A DNA stretch of 64,000 nucleotides from Fidelibacterota bacterium (GCA_014382015.1 JACNKN010000054.1:1-64000), one strand, 5' to 3'; positions 1 through 7,907 are shown, counted from the first letter of the stretch. Translations and numbers: made by a program. The notes: generated by a model not told the origin, from the sequence alone.

Positions 1-50
1 TTCACTTGAATTTGAGAACCCTGAACCCTTTTTACAGAAAGAATTTTACA

Positions 51-596
51 CTACCGGATTTTGATATTCTGTTCATTAAGCATGGGATACTTTAAAACAT
101 TAACATGATTATTATTTAACACTATTCTTACTTCATCATAAACAAAGTTATAAGTCACAGATAAATGATGCCAATTGAATGCTGTTAATTCGGATTTAGC
201 AATAGGGAAAGAAATCGCCTCATCCATTCCATCAATGCTAAATTCAAAATATGAAGTATCAACTTGCTTAAAATCTATGTAGGTCATTTTACTGGAGGGT
301 AATGAGTCACCATTAATATGAAAAATAAATCCGAATGGATTTGGTTCCCTAATTAAGAATTGGAAAGATAGAGTAAATTCATTCTCCACGGCAATTGGAT
401 CATTTGTGCTGATATCTAAATATGAAAATTCACTAATTTTTCCAAGCCCATATTTATTATAAAATCGAAGGCCCGGACTATTTTCTTGTCCGAGGAGGAA
501 TGCAAAAAGAACACAAAAAGGCAAGCGCCTAATTAAACCTAAATTAGTCTTAAAATGGAAATTTGGTAACCTTAATAATTTCTTAAAATTCCCCAT
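51..596 (-). CDS. Exported LamG/concanavalin-like domain protein, apparently truncated
   Basis: The 181-residue product has a hydrophobic export-like segment (about residues 19-38) followed by a beta-rich LamG/laminin-G-like stretch with aromatic and WHHLSVTY-type strand motifs near residues 140-150. Such jelly-roll domains bind glycans or act as extracellular sensor domains. The frame stops at TAG (51-53) before a full LamG domain would be complete, and the same frame is open again from there to the window edge. It is either a real short gene, a nonsense-disrupted gene or the 5' part of a larger broken one. There are no informative neighbours; a toxin-antitoxin pair lies upstream. The domain call is by pattern only. 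Confidence 0.45.
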   Translation of the reverse strand: MGNFKKLLRLPNFHFKTNLGLIRRLPFCVLFAFLLGQENSPGLRFYNKYGLGKISEFSYLDISTNDPIAVENEFTLSFQFLIREPNPFGFIFHINGDSLPSSKMTYIDFKQVDTSYFEFSIDGMDEAISFPIAKSELTAFNWHHLSVTYNFVYDEVRIVLNNNHVNVLKYPMLNEQNIKIR

Positions 597-801
597 ACCA
601 TCTGGAATTTGAATACGATATATCTGGAATTCAAGTAATTTATATTGTGCCCTTAAAACGAAAATAAAAGTCTAAAATATATCTTAATTCCTTAAATGTC
701 ATTCCATAGGTTATCAGTCATTGCGAGGCTTTTCCAAAACCCATGACAATCATACATAAATACTCAGATTGCTTCCCTACACTCGAAATGGCAATTCTAA
801 T
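597..801. other. AT-rich intergenic stretch with degenerate repeat
   Basis: No coding sequence was recognised. The distal half carries an inverted-repeat element (see 718-795). The rest is AT-rich with no convincing promoter or terminator. Confidence 0.5.
718..795. repeat. Degenerate inverted-repeat element (CATTGCGAG type)
   Basis: CATTGCGAG at 719-727 is matched by CTCGAAATG at 782-790, an inverted pair with one mismatch, and the right part also contains AGATTGCTTC. This layout resembles a dispersed intergenic repeat I recall from many FCB and deltaproteobacterial genomes, with TCATTGCGAGG and GATTGCTTC words. It looks like an eroded copy, about 10 bp downstream (by transcription) of the toxin gene. 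The family assignment is from memory, not from a search. Confidence 0.45.
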
Positions 802-1059
802 TTATTTATATACATCCTTTCGGTCATCCACCTTTAAGATTTTAATTATTTGATTTTTATCATCTATACAATAAATAACCCGATAGTTTCCCTGACGAAT
901 TCTATAGATAGCGTCTCGTCCAGAAAGCTTTTTTACACCATGGGGTCTTGGCAAAAGGGATAAAGAAGAAATTTTACGTTTAATTCTCTTTCGATTGACG
1001 CCATCGATCTTTAACAACTGTTTAACCACCCGCTTTTCAATACGTAAAGTAAAGACCAC
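802..1059 (-). CDS. RelE/ParE-family toxin (predicted mRNA interferase)
   Basis: This 85-residue basic protein has the compact RelE/ParE fold pattern: an N-terminal helix pair rich in Lys/Arg, then the strand signature YRIRQGNYRVIYCIDD near residues 51-66 and a C-terminal KVDDRKDVY strand. RelE toxins cleave mRNA at the ribosome, while ParE homologues poison gyrase; the sequence fits the RelE-like side better, but that is inference. The start is GTG at 1059, seven bases after the antitoxin stop, so the pair is translated from one mRNA. The length is normal for the family and no catalytic truncation is evident. Confidence 0.85.
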   Translation of the reverse strand: MVFTLRIEKRVVKQLLKIDGVNRKRIKRKISSLSLLPRPHGVKKLSGRDAIYRIRQGNYRVIYCIDDKNQIIKILKVDDRKDVYK

Positions 1060-1066
1060 GGTATAT

Positions 1067-1312
1067 CTAAATGGTTTCTTTTACCGTATCCCAATCAACG
1101 AATTCAGAATCATCATCCTCAAGAATTGCTTTTGCGTCCATGAGATCTAATCGATCTTCTAATAATTCCAGAAGTTCAAGGTCTTCCATAGAAATAACTG
1201 TGGCAACAGCTTTACCGTGGCGCGTCAGTACAATTCGATCTTTCCCATACTGGGCAGAATTGATAATTTCTGCTAAATTTTTGCGTGCCTCAAGTGTGGA
1301 TACTTTAGTCAT
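1067..1312 (-). CDS. Phd/YefM-family antitoxin
   Basis: This 81-residue protein has a Phd/YefM-type N-terminus (MTKVSTLEARKNLAEIINSA) followed by the strand motif RIVLTRHGKAVATVIS, typical of the dimerising DNA-binding domain. The acidic C-terminal tail (DDDSEFVDWDTVK) is the part expected to wrap and neutralise the toxin. It is the first gene of the pair, and the RBS AGGA lies about seven bases before ATG 1312. Antitoxins of this family repress their own promoter; two small inverted repeats upstream at 1331-1359 are candidate operators. Confidence 0.88.
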   Translation of the reverse strand: MTKVSTLEARKNLAEIINSAQYGKDRIVLTRHGKAVATVISMEDLELLELLEDRLDLMDAKAILEDDDSEFVDWDTVKETI

Positions 1313-1330
1313 AATTTATTCCTGTACTTT

Positions 1331-1366
1331 ATGTACATAATATACATACTATACAGTATATGGTTC
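1331..1366 (-). promoter_or_regulatory. Candidate promoter/operator of the toxin-antitoxin pair
   Basis: Two inverted repeats overlap: ATGTA/TACAT (1331-1347, 7-nt spacer) and ATACT/AGTAT (1346-1359, 4-nt spacer). On the minus strand TTGAAC lies 18 bp from TATATT, so the repeats sit over and beside a plausible -35/-10 pair. Autorepression by the Phd-type antitoxin is the expected use; this is inferred from position and symmetry. Confidence 0.45.
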
Positions 1367-1668
1367 AATTGTATATATGAAAGATTTACACTATTCTCGG
1401 ACGTTCATGGACAGTGGGTTTAAATTTTTCTTATTTATTTCAGCAGCACCATCTTCTTTGTCTTTACAAAATCTTTGGTTTGTACATGATAGAAATAAAT
1501 ACCTGCATCATTCTATAACACTTGCCGAAAAAATGGAATCCAGGGATCGAATACGGATTTTTTAATTTGCAGCGTGCCTGCTAATCATAATTTATCCATA
1601 TTCACAACAGATCAGGATTTTCGGCTTTATCAGAAATATTTACCCATTCAATTGTATTAAAAGTTGTG

Positions 1669-1738
1669 GGGTGATCATCCTTGATCGCCCAATAAGACAT
1701 CATTTAATCTGTCAACTTCGCAGGACGACAAGTCCTGC
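1669..1738. repeat. Paired hairpin repeat element, copy 1
   Basis: GGGTGATCA/TGATCGCCC (1669-1677 and 1682-1690, one G-T mismatch, loop TCCT) is followed 29 bp later by GCAGGAC/GTCCTGC (1720-1726 and 1732-1738, perfect). A second two-hairpin arrangement with the same TCCT loop and shared ATCATCCTTGAT core occurs at 39762-39829. This suggests a small dispersed palindromic element of unknown function. Confidence 0.45.
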
Positions 1739-1830
1739 CTGAGTTTGTTTGATATTTTTAATGGCCGTCAATCACCCACCATATGAATAAGAAGAGTGAA
1801 ATGTTAGTGATTTCTATTTAAAAGAATCGC

Positions 1831-1846
1831 CGAACAGGGATGTTCG
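1831..1846 (-). terminator. Possible terminator hairpin after the Bat operon
   Basis: A perfect CGAACA/TGTTCG stem with a 4-nt loop lies about 20 bp past the stop of the last gene of the Bat operon, followed on the minus strand by a short T-rich tail (ATTCTTTT). The stem is short, so intrinsic termination is only plausible. Confidence 0.3.
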
Positions 1847-1866
1847 CCGCACATACTCATGGCACT

Positions 1867-2292
1867 TTATTTTAGCTTTGGCTCAATCCGGGTGCGAATA
1901 ATCCATGCGGTGGGGTATCCGGATTTTACCAATGTTTGGCGCATGGTTTCTGCATGGCGGCGATCAATATAATTCCCCAACCGTACTTTATAGTTGGGTG
2001 CTTCAAATACAATATATATATCTTCCGAATATATTTCGCCCAATGCATTTCGTAATTGATCTGCATTTTCCCGGGTTCGTGTGGCCAATACCTGGACACG
2101 AAATCCCTCTATAATAACCTGAATCGAATCGGCTTTTTCTTCCGGTTTTAATCTATCCATGGCTGGTGTTAACGGTGAAATCACCTTGGGCCATCTGGGC
2201 TCCGGATCATTGAGTTTATCCGGATCGAAATCAATCTTTTTCTCTTGGGCCAATCCCATACTTAATGCACCTATAAGTATAATATATCTCAT
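1867..2292 (-). CDS. Exported SPOR-domain protein
   Basis: The 141-residue product starts MRYIILIGALSMGLAQ, a short signal peptide, followed by a Pro/Glu-rich linker and a C-terminal SPOR-like domain (about residues 60-135: FRVQVLATRTRENADQLRNA, then YKVRLGNYIDRRHAE). SPOR domains bind denuded peptidoglycan strands, which suggests a periplasmic cell-wall role. The ATG at 2292 overlaps the batE stop as ATGA, so it is translationally coupled; the open frame extends further upstream but only inside batE. Its place at the end of the Bat operon links it to envelope maintenance, but its exact function is unknown. Confidence 0.75.
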   Translation of the reverse strand: MRYIILIGALSMGLAQEKKIDFDPDKLNDPEPRWPKVISPLTPAMDRLKPEEKADSIQVIIEGFRVQVLATRTRENADQLRNALGEIYSEDIYIVFEAPNYKVRLGNYIDRRHAETMRQTLVKSGYPTAWIIRTRIEPKLK

Positions 2293-3029
2293 AGCGTTCT
2301 CACTTCCCCTACAGGAATCCATCCTTTTTTCCCATCAAGTAAAATCACCTCTATCCAACCGGGTTGGGATGTGGTTATATCGACTTTGGTTCCTTCATGA
2401 ATCCGAAATACCACATTTTCCCCTCGGGCAATGGGCGCAGATCGAACATCGACTGCAGACGAAATAACAATAGCCGCCTGTTCTTCCGATACGGCCCAAT
2501 ATTTATCCAGCATAATCCATCCTGTGGCAATGACAGCTGCAATTAAAATGCTATTGACCAAACCGTCTATTTTACCAAAAGAGAATCCTTTATTTCGTAA
2601 GAGATAGATGCCCCCAAGTGCCATAAAAAGAAAGCCACCTATGGAGAATAAATCTATGATGTTAAATTTTTCAATAATGGCCCGATAAAAAGCAACCACA
2701 ATGAAATCGTCGGGTGGTTGAATTCGATCCCGTACCTGGGCCCGTACAAAATTTAAATTATAGTTAATATCCTGATCTCTAGGCGAAAGCATATGACCTT
2801 TTTCATAGGCCCAAATGGCTTGCCCAATATTGCCTATGCGAAAGTAAGCATTACCCAGATTTAAGTATAAATCCTCGTGCTCAACCTGGGCAGATAATTT
2901 TTCATACGCACGGGCTGCTGCCTCAAATTGTTCCGTCTCGAAATACCGATTGGCGCGCATAAATAATGAATCCGGTGTCTGAGAAAAAAGGGTGACAGAA
3001 AAGATGGTGAATAGCATTATTAATCTCAT
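2289..3029 (-). CDS. batE: BatE-like TPR protein with C-terminal SH3 domain
   Basis: This 246-residue protein has an N-terminal signal segment ending near SQTP, a TPR block (about 20-105, with NLGNAYFRIGNIGQAIWAYE), two membrane helices (about 124-146 and 154-175) and a C-terminal bacterial SH3 domain (about 185-246, with DVRSAPIARG and GWIPVGEV). This is the domain order of BatE from Bacteroidetes Bat operons, which help aerotolerance and stress survival by an unresolved envelope mechanism. It overlaps batD by four bases (ATGA) and the downstream SPOR gene likewise. Confidence 0.85.
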   Translation of the reverse strand: MRLIMLFTIFSVTLFSQTPDSLFMRANRYFETEQFEAAARAYEKLSAQVEHEDLYLNLGNAYFRIGNIGQAIWAYEKGHMLSPRDQDINYNLNFVRAQVRDRIQPPDDFIVVAFYRAIIEKFNIIDLFSIGGFLFMALGGIYLLRNKGFSFGKIDGLVNSILIAAVIATGWIMLDKYWAVSEEQAAIVISSAVDVRSAPIARGENVVFRIHEGTKVDITTSQPGWIEVILLDGKKGWIPVGEVRTL

Positions 3030-4753
3030 GCCAATGCCTCATCAATTTTCGTTAATATATTTTCGACTTGAGATTGGAGTGTATCCTCTGACTCTGATGC
3101 ATGTGGACCAAATCGTCCCGCATCACATAGTTGTGTAACTTTTACAATTTCCGTCATTAAATCCGAAGGTACTCTCCCCTTTAAAGATAATTCGATCGCT
3201 AATGGATCCAGATTGTCTGAAGACAAAAATAGCTTTGATTGAAAATAGCGATATATCACTAATGCTGTATGGGAAAATATATCCTCTTTCGGTTTAGATA
3301 ATTCTTTTAATGCCTGCTTTAAAGCTCCTCTGGATTTTCGAATATCTGCCGTGGATAATCGATTATCACTCATTTTAGTAAAGATACCGGGAAAAATAAA
3401 TAATGCTGCCGCCATGACATAGGTTCCCCACACCCAAATGGGAATGGACTGCTGCCCTTTTTGTCGCCACTTTGGTGTATCCTTCCGGATATAACGAATA
3501 TCGTCCCCAATCATGGTGACATCCTCACGGTTAAATTGCGTGGATGCGATAATACTTTTATCTCCGGGTTTCACAGTGATTTGAACTGGTGTGGATCGAG
3601 CAGTAACAAAATCTTCTATTTCCGGATTAAAATAAGTTAAAGTCACTGGATTTAATCGAAAGTTTCCAGCTGATCTCGGAATTAAAATATAATCCATTTG
3701 CTGTTCACCGGTTAAATCGTCCCTGAATTCATCCCGTTTAAAAGATATGGTGGGCGGGAATACCTCCATATTCTGAGGGAATGAAATTTCACTTAAATTA
3801 AATTGATTCGGATTGCCCGTACCCTTCACCCGAACTTTATAGGTAATGGCTTCATTCACTTTTACATTGGGTGTATCCACCCAGGATTCGATTTCAAATT
3901 GCCCCACTGCGCCGGTGAAATCAGCCGGTGGTGTCTTTGGATATGACGCAACTTCGACGATCAATGAATCTGATACAATAAACTGTCGCTGGGTTTCTCG
4001 AAACATGGAATTAAAAAAGGGATCATCAAATACACCGCCAGATCGGTTTCTACGGGGTTTATCCACATTACATGTTACAGTCATGGGTGCAATAGTTAAC
4101 CGACCCGTTTGCGTCGGGAACATGGCCGCTTTGTATAAAGTTGCAACTTTATATCCCACACCTTGAATTTGGGTATCCCGAAAGCGAACTGTTTGAGATA
4201 CGCGAAGATCTTCATTCCAGAATCCCACACTTTTGGGATATTCAATATTTTCGATGGATAAATTCACCCGGGTAAACAAGCGATAAGTAACGGTGACTTG
4301 CTCTCCGGGAAAAGCCTGTTCTTTGTCCGGTTTTGCTTCGATAAACAGATGGGCCATCTGGGATCGCCCTGCACCCTTTTGGACCTGAATCCCTATAGGG
4401 TTGGTCCGATAGGTCTGTTTCCCGATGGTTACTGCCAACGATGGAATATTGAGTTTCCCATCTTTCTTGGGTAATAATGTCCAACTCAAGCTGCGGGAAC
4501 TGGTCATGGCGCCATTTACCCATTGTATATTGGTTTGCTGGGCCGGTCCACTCACAATTTTAAAATGTTGTAAAATGGGTGAAATATTCACATTCGGTGT
4601 GGCATCTGCATTCACGGCAACAATTTTAAACCCCAAAGTTTCATTCTTGGATATGCGATCCACATCCACGGATGCGGTTACCGACACTTGGGACCATAAA
4701 ACTCCAATCAACCAAATGAATTGAATCGACCTGCGTATAACAATCTTTTTCAA
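3026..4753 (-). CDS. batD: BatD, exported oxygen-tolerance protein
   Basis: The roughly 575-residue protein has repeated beta-sandwich modules, including QAFPGEQVTVTYRLFTR, EAITYKVRVKGTGN and FRLNPVTLTYFNPE, matching BatD of the Bat operon. A single C-terminal membrane helix (around residues 437-460) is followed by a cytoplasmic tail of about 110 residues. I placed the start at TTG 4753, five bases after the batC stop, because it gives a clean signal peptide (KKIVIRRSIQFIWLIGVLW) with GGTGA upstream; another TTG at 4798 would lie inside batC. BatD is thought to be a periplasmic partner of BatA and BatB. Confidence 0.88.
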   Translation of the reverse strand: MKKIVIRRSIQFIWLIGVLWSQVSVTASVDVDRISKNETLGFKIVAVNADATPNVNISPILQHFKIVSGPAQQTNIQWVNGAMTSSRSLSWTLLPKKDGKLNIPSLAVTIGKQTYRTNPIGIQVQKGAGRSQMAHLFIEAKPDKEQAFPGEQVTVTYRLFTRVNLSIENIEYPKSVGFWNEDLRVSQTVRFRDTQIQGVGYKVATLYKAAMFPTQTGRLTIAPMTVTCNVDKPRRNRSGGVFDDPFFNSMFRETQRQFIVSDSLIVEVASYPKTPPADFTGAVGQFEIESWVDTPNVKVNEAITYKVRVKGTGNPNQFNLSEISFPQNMEVFPPTISFKRDEFRDDLTGEQQMDYILIPRSAGNFRLNPVTLTYFNPEIEDFVTARSTPVQITVKPGDKSIIASTQFNREDVTMIGDDIRYIRKDTPKWRQKGQQSIPIWVWGTYVMAAALFIFPGIFTKMSDNRLSTADIRKSRGALKQALKELSKPKEDIFSHTALVIYRYFQSKLFLSSDNLDPLAIELSLKGRVPSDLMTEIVKVTQLCDAGRFGPHASESEDTLQSQVENILTKIDEALA

Positions 4754-4757
4754 ACTA

Positions 4758-5504
4758 TCACCAATCTTTTGCCAATTTACGAGATTTCGATCGGGCAATT
4801 TGCTGCTTTTGCATTATTTTTTCATCCTGTTTCAATGCATCCAAAATACTCTCAGCCTGTTTTAAATCCTGAGACTTTTCTTCCTCCGAAGCCTGTTGCT
4901 CTTTGGGTTCTGGCTGCGCTTGATTCTGGTTTTGATTTTGCTCTTTATTTTCCTGCTGCTCTTCTTTTTCTTCTTTATCTTCTTGCTTCTGATCTTTGTT
5001 TTCTTGTTCTTGTTTTTCTTTTTCCTGGTCTTTTTGATCCTGCTCTTGATTCTCCTCATCATCGTCGCTTTGATCTTGTTCCTGCTTTTTCTGATCCTCA
5101 GGCGGCGGTGACTGGTATTTTAAAAATTCATAATTGTATTTTGCATCTTTGTCTTTAGGATTCAACTCCAACGCTTTTCGATAAAAGGCAAGGGCTTCTT
5201 CTTTTTTCTCATTTTTATAAAATGTATTTCCCAGATTATACATAGCCTTGGATTGCAACTGAGTATCTTTCGATTTCAGGGATTGTTCAAATGCGTGCTT
5301 GGCTGTTTCCAAATCCCCTTGTTGAAATGCAGATGATCCTCTTCCAAATTGCGCCTGAGGATTTCTCCCATTTTCCAGCAACACAGATTCATAATATTTT
5401 TGGGCCTCGTCGTATTCTTGACTTTGGTAATAATTTATTCCTTTGTCCTGACCTAGGCAAATGGACATAAAAACCAATACTGATATACCTATTTTATTGA
5501 ACAA
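4758..5504 (-). CDS. batC: BatC, TPR protein with acidic Gln/Glu/Lys-rich tail
   Basis: This 248-residue product has a signal peptide (FNKIGISVLVFMSICLGQ), about three TPR units (residues 22-128, e.g. MYNLGNTFYKNEKKEEAL) and a low-complexity E/Q/K/D-rich segment (about 135-222). It ends in a basic helix (ARSKSRKLAKDW). TPR proteins scaffold protein complexes; BatC is believed to assemble with BatB and BatE. The start is taken as TTG 5504, preceded by GGGGA and overlapping the batB stop by 11 bases; frames starting further upstream would encode batB out of frame. The charged repeat tail is encoded by near-repetitive DNA. Confidence 0.87.
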   Translation of the reverse strand: MFNKIGISVLVFMSICLGQDKGINYYQSQEYDEAQKYYESVLLENGRNPQAQFGRGSSAFQQGDLETAKHAFEQSLKSKDTQLQSKAMYNLGNTFYKNEKKEEALAFYRKALELNPKDKDAKYNYEFLKYQSPPPEDQKKQEQDQSDDDEENQEQDQKDQEKEKQEQENKDQKQEDKEEKEEQQENKEQNQNQNQAQPEPKEQQASEEEKSQDLKQAESILDALKQDEKIMQKQQIARSKSRKLAKDW

Positions 5505-6519
5505 ACCGTCCCCGCCATTCTTCTTCTTTTTTGTTGCGTGTGGGCATAAGCATCCCCGCGACCATGAGTCCAATAGTCAAAACCGCAAAGGATTGATATC
5601 GATCTTCGTATTCTGAATAAATATGGGATTTTAAAGTTCGTTTTTCCATGGAATCAATGGCGGCCATAATGGTTCGAAAATTGGCTGGTTTATTGTCAAA
5701 CCGTACATAGGTACCCTTCCCCGCATTGGCAATATCTTTCAGTATCGATTCATTCAAAATGGATGTAATCAATTTGCCGCTTCCATCCCGCTTATAATTG
5801 CGGATGCCTTTTTTCCCTTTGATAGGAATCAATGAACCAGATGATGTTCCCACACCTACCGTATGAACAATCATACCACGATCCGCTGCCTTGGCCGCAA
5901 GGTCTATTGCCTGTCCTTCGTGGTCCTCCCCATCGCTCACCAACACCAATACCTTATATTTTGAATCATCTTCCGTAAACGCTGATAATCCTGTTTGGAG
6001 TGCAGAACTGAGGGCTGTACCTTGGGTGGGAATCATGTCAGTATCAATTTGATCTAAAAATAACCTCGCTGCTTCATAGTCAGTGGTTAGGGGTAAATAC
6101 AAATGGCTTGATCCGGCAAAAACAATCAGGGCTACCCTGTCTCCCTTTAATTGACGAATCATCTGGGAAATTTCAAATTTGGATTTCTCGAGACGGCTGG
6201 GCTTCACATCTTCCGCATTCATACTGGTGGAAACATCAATGGCAAACACAAGATCGACACCTTTCCGATCTACCGGTGCCAGCCGAATACCTATCTGTGG
6301 GCCCGATGCGGAGAATATCAATGTAATCATAGATAGGAACATGAGTCGCTTTTTCCATTCAAATCGATTCATATCAAATTTATTGAGTAAACGGGCTCGG
6401 AGATGACTTCCTGTTTCCGGAAGGATGGTATGCTTCCGACTTTGAATCGTCCACACAATCCATAAGAGCATCAATGGAATGTAAAAATAAAGAATATATG
6501 GGAATCTAAATTCAATCAT
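5494..6519 (-). CDS. batB: BatB, membrane-anchored von Willebrand A protein
   Basis: The 341-residue protein has two N-terminal membrane helices (about 8-24 and 58-72), a vWA domain with an intact MIDAS motif DVSTS (95-99) and matching downstream metal-site elements (TQGTALSSAL; VLVSDGEDHEGQ), and a C-terminal helix. BatB binds a divalent metal through the MIDAS and probably interacts with BatA and BatC at the inner membrane, with the vWA domain facing the periplasm. ATG 6519 overlaps the batA stop as ATGA. Length and architecture are normal for the family. Confidence 0.92.
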   Translation of the reverse strand: MIEFRFPYILYFYIPLMLLWIVWTIQSRKHTILPETGSHLRARLLNKFDMNRFEWKKRLMFLSMITLIFSASGPQIGIRLAPVDRKGVDLVFAIDVSTSMNAEDVKPSRLEKSKFEISQMIRQLKGDRVALIVFAGSSHLYLPLTTDYEAARLFLDQIDTDMIPTQGTALSSALQTGLSAFTEDDSKYKVLVLVSDGEDHEGQAIDLAAKAADRGMIVHTVGVGTSSGSLIPIKGKKGIRNYKRDGSGKLITSILNESILKDIANAGKGTYVRFDNKPANFRTIMAAIDSMEKRTLKSHIYSEYEDRYQSFAVLTIGLMVAGMLMPTRNKKEEEWRGRFVQ

Positions 6520-7487
6520 AAGCGCCGCCGGAAAACTGTTCGATCCATGGTTTGTCCGCCCAAACCAAAGATTAATGCAGGAATCAAAAACCATCCGAAT
6601 AATTCTTTATACCGGGTGTATTCTTTTATTTCAATTTCTGTCCGCTCCAGTTCATCAATGGTATCGTAAACTTGTTTGAGACCCGTAACATTGGTTGCTC
6701 TAAAATATTGTCCATCTGTTCGTTCGGCGATGGATTTCAGCGTCGCTTCGTCAATCTCATTCCGGATATAACCCCTGCCAGGGATGAATGATACATCCTG
6801 GTTTGTCCCTGCCCCAATGGTATAGATTTTAATATTAAAGTTGGATGCCAAATCGGCAGAAGTAAGCGGATCTAATTCACCGGCGTTATTACTGCCGTCT
6901 GATAGTAAAATCATCACCTTACTTTTGGCAACTCTGTGACGCAGTCGGTTCGTGGCATTGGCAATGGCCATTCCGATGGCCGTTCCATCATAGGACTGTT
7001 CAGCCACATTTATTTCATCCATGAGTGAGAGCAAAACATCCTGATCCACAGTTAAAGGGCATTGAATAAACGTTTCACCGGCAAATACCAACACGCCAAT
7101 CCGGTCTCCACTTCGAGCATCTATAAAATGTTTGGCGGTTTTTTTCACTGCTTCCAAACGATTGGGAGAAAAATCGGTGGCCAGCATTGATGAACTAATA
7201 TCAATAACCAGAACAATATCAACCACATCAACGTTGGTTTCCTGGAGTGAGTCGCGTAACCGTGGCCTCGACAAACCCATAATAATTAAGGCAATCGTCA
7301 AATATTGGAGTAAATGTAAAACCTGTATGCGAAAACGACCCCGTCGCTTCATGTGTTCTGATATCAAATTCGATGATGAGAAGCGAAGCGTTCCTTCGTT
7401 CTTGTGGCCATATTTATTTTGCCAAATGAAAATGAGGGGAATAATTAATAATCCCAACAAAGCCCATGGATTTTCAAAAATAATCAT
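6516..7487 (-). CDS. batA: BatA, membrane-anchored von Willebrand A protein
   Basis: This 323-residue protein has membrane helices at about 7-22 and 56-73, a vWA domain with MIDAS motif DISSS (96-100) and the paired element DGTAIGMAIANA, and a last helix near 295-312. It is the first gene of the operon here. In many FCB genomes a MoxR ATPase and a DUF58 protein precede batA; neither is present upstream, where tatA lies in another transcriptional unit. The function is inferred from family: an inner-membrane stress/aerotolerance complex. Confidence 0.92.
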   Translation of the reverse strand: MIIFENPWALLGLLIIPLIFIWQNKYGHKNEGTLRFSSSNLISEHMKRRGRFRIQVLHLLQYLTIALIIMGLSRPRLRDSLQETNVDVVDIVLVIDISSSMLATDFSPNRLEAVKKTAKHFIDARSGDRIGVLVFAGETFIQCPLTVDQDVLLSLMDEINVAEQSYDGTAIGMAIANATNRLRHRVAKSKVMILLSDGSNNAGELDPLTSADLASNFNIKIYTIGAGTNQDVSFIPGRGYIRNEIDEATLKSIAERTDGQYFRATNVTGLKQVYDTIDELERTEIEIKEYTRYKELFGWFLIPALIFGLGGQTMDRTVFRRRL

Positions 7488-7570
7488 TGGTTTTTTTCCG
7501 CAAACTCCTTCATGCTTTTACCTACGATTTATCCAATATATAGTTTCATATATCTTGTTCAATCAGCATG

Positions 7571-7595
7571 AAAAAGGGACCATGAAGATCCCTTT
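7571..7595 (-). terminator. Rho-independent terminator of the tatA-end operon
   Basis: On the minus strand an AAAGGGA/TCCCTTT stem (7589-7595 with 7573-7579, 9-nt loop) runs into a T-tract. It lies about 28 bp beyond the tatA stop, closing the long housekeeping run before the Bat operon begins. Confidence 0.75.
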
Positions 7596-7622
7596 ATAAA
7601 TTAAATGAGTAAATGGTGAAAA

Positions 7623-7856
7623 TTAACTTGGATCTTTATCCGGTTTATCGTTTTCAGATTCAACGGTATCTTGTGCATCTTTTAACTCATCTTTAACACC
7701 ATCCACAGCACCTTTGAATTCTCGGATCCCTTGCCCTAAGCCTTTGGCTAACTCCGGCAACTTTTTTGCCCCAAACAGCAATAAAATAACTAAGGCAATG
7801 ACAACCATTTCCCAACCACCGGGCATGCCGGCAAAAACTATTTCATAATGTGACAT
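7623..7856 (-). CDS. tatA: TatA/TatE twin-arginine translocase pore subunit
   Basis: This 77-residue protein has one N-terminal membrane helix (about 15-29: WEMVVIALVILLLFGAKKLP) followed by the hallmark FGxxKLPE hinge and an amphipathic helix (GLGQGIREFKGAVDGVKDEL), then an acidic tail. TatA oligomerises to form the transport conduit for folded proteins. The cognate TatC lies at 62409-63137 in a different operon. It is the last gene of the run and is followed by a good terminator. No TatB is visible, fitting a minimal TatAC system. Confidence 0.95.
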   Translation of the reverse strand: MSHYEIVFAGMPGGWEMVVIALVILLLFGAKKLPELAKGLGQGIREFKGAVDGVKDELKDAQDTVESENDKPDKDPS

Positions 7857-7907
7857 AATATCTCCTCCAGAATAAACATCGATTAATAAGACCTAAATTT
7901 AGAATGG

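Larger units (their letters stand above)
1367..1866. other. Gene-poor intergenic region with several hairpins
   Basis: About 500 bp lie here without a supportable gene; the one short plus-strand frame (1377-1565) lacks an RBS and family features. The region carries three hairpin-forming repeats: 1669-1690, 1720-1738 and 1831-1846. The first two have related counterparts at 39762-39829 beside the VapBC genes. Confidence 0.5.

Noticed and set aside
51-53. Recoded stop (selenocysteine or pyrrolysine) in the LamG-like gene
   Set aside because: The stop is TAG, not TGA, so selenocysteine does not apply, and no pyrrolysine machinery is seen.
1377-1565. Possible small plus-strand gene of 62 codons in the 1.3-1.9 kb gap
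   Set aside because: No ribosome-binding site, no recognisable domain and overlap with AT-rich repeat DNA; codon use is unlike the neighbours.
4840-5102. CRISPR or tandem-repeat array in batC
   Set aside because: The repetition is codon-level low complexity with no regular repeat/spacer spacing; the same holds for the rpsP tail.
4896-5111. Plus-strand Leu/Phe-rich frame that looks like a membrane protein
   Set aside because: It is the exact antisense of the Glu/Lys-rich batC tail; the hydrophobic look is a by-product of complementing charged codons. No RBS or family signal.
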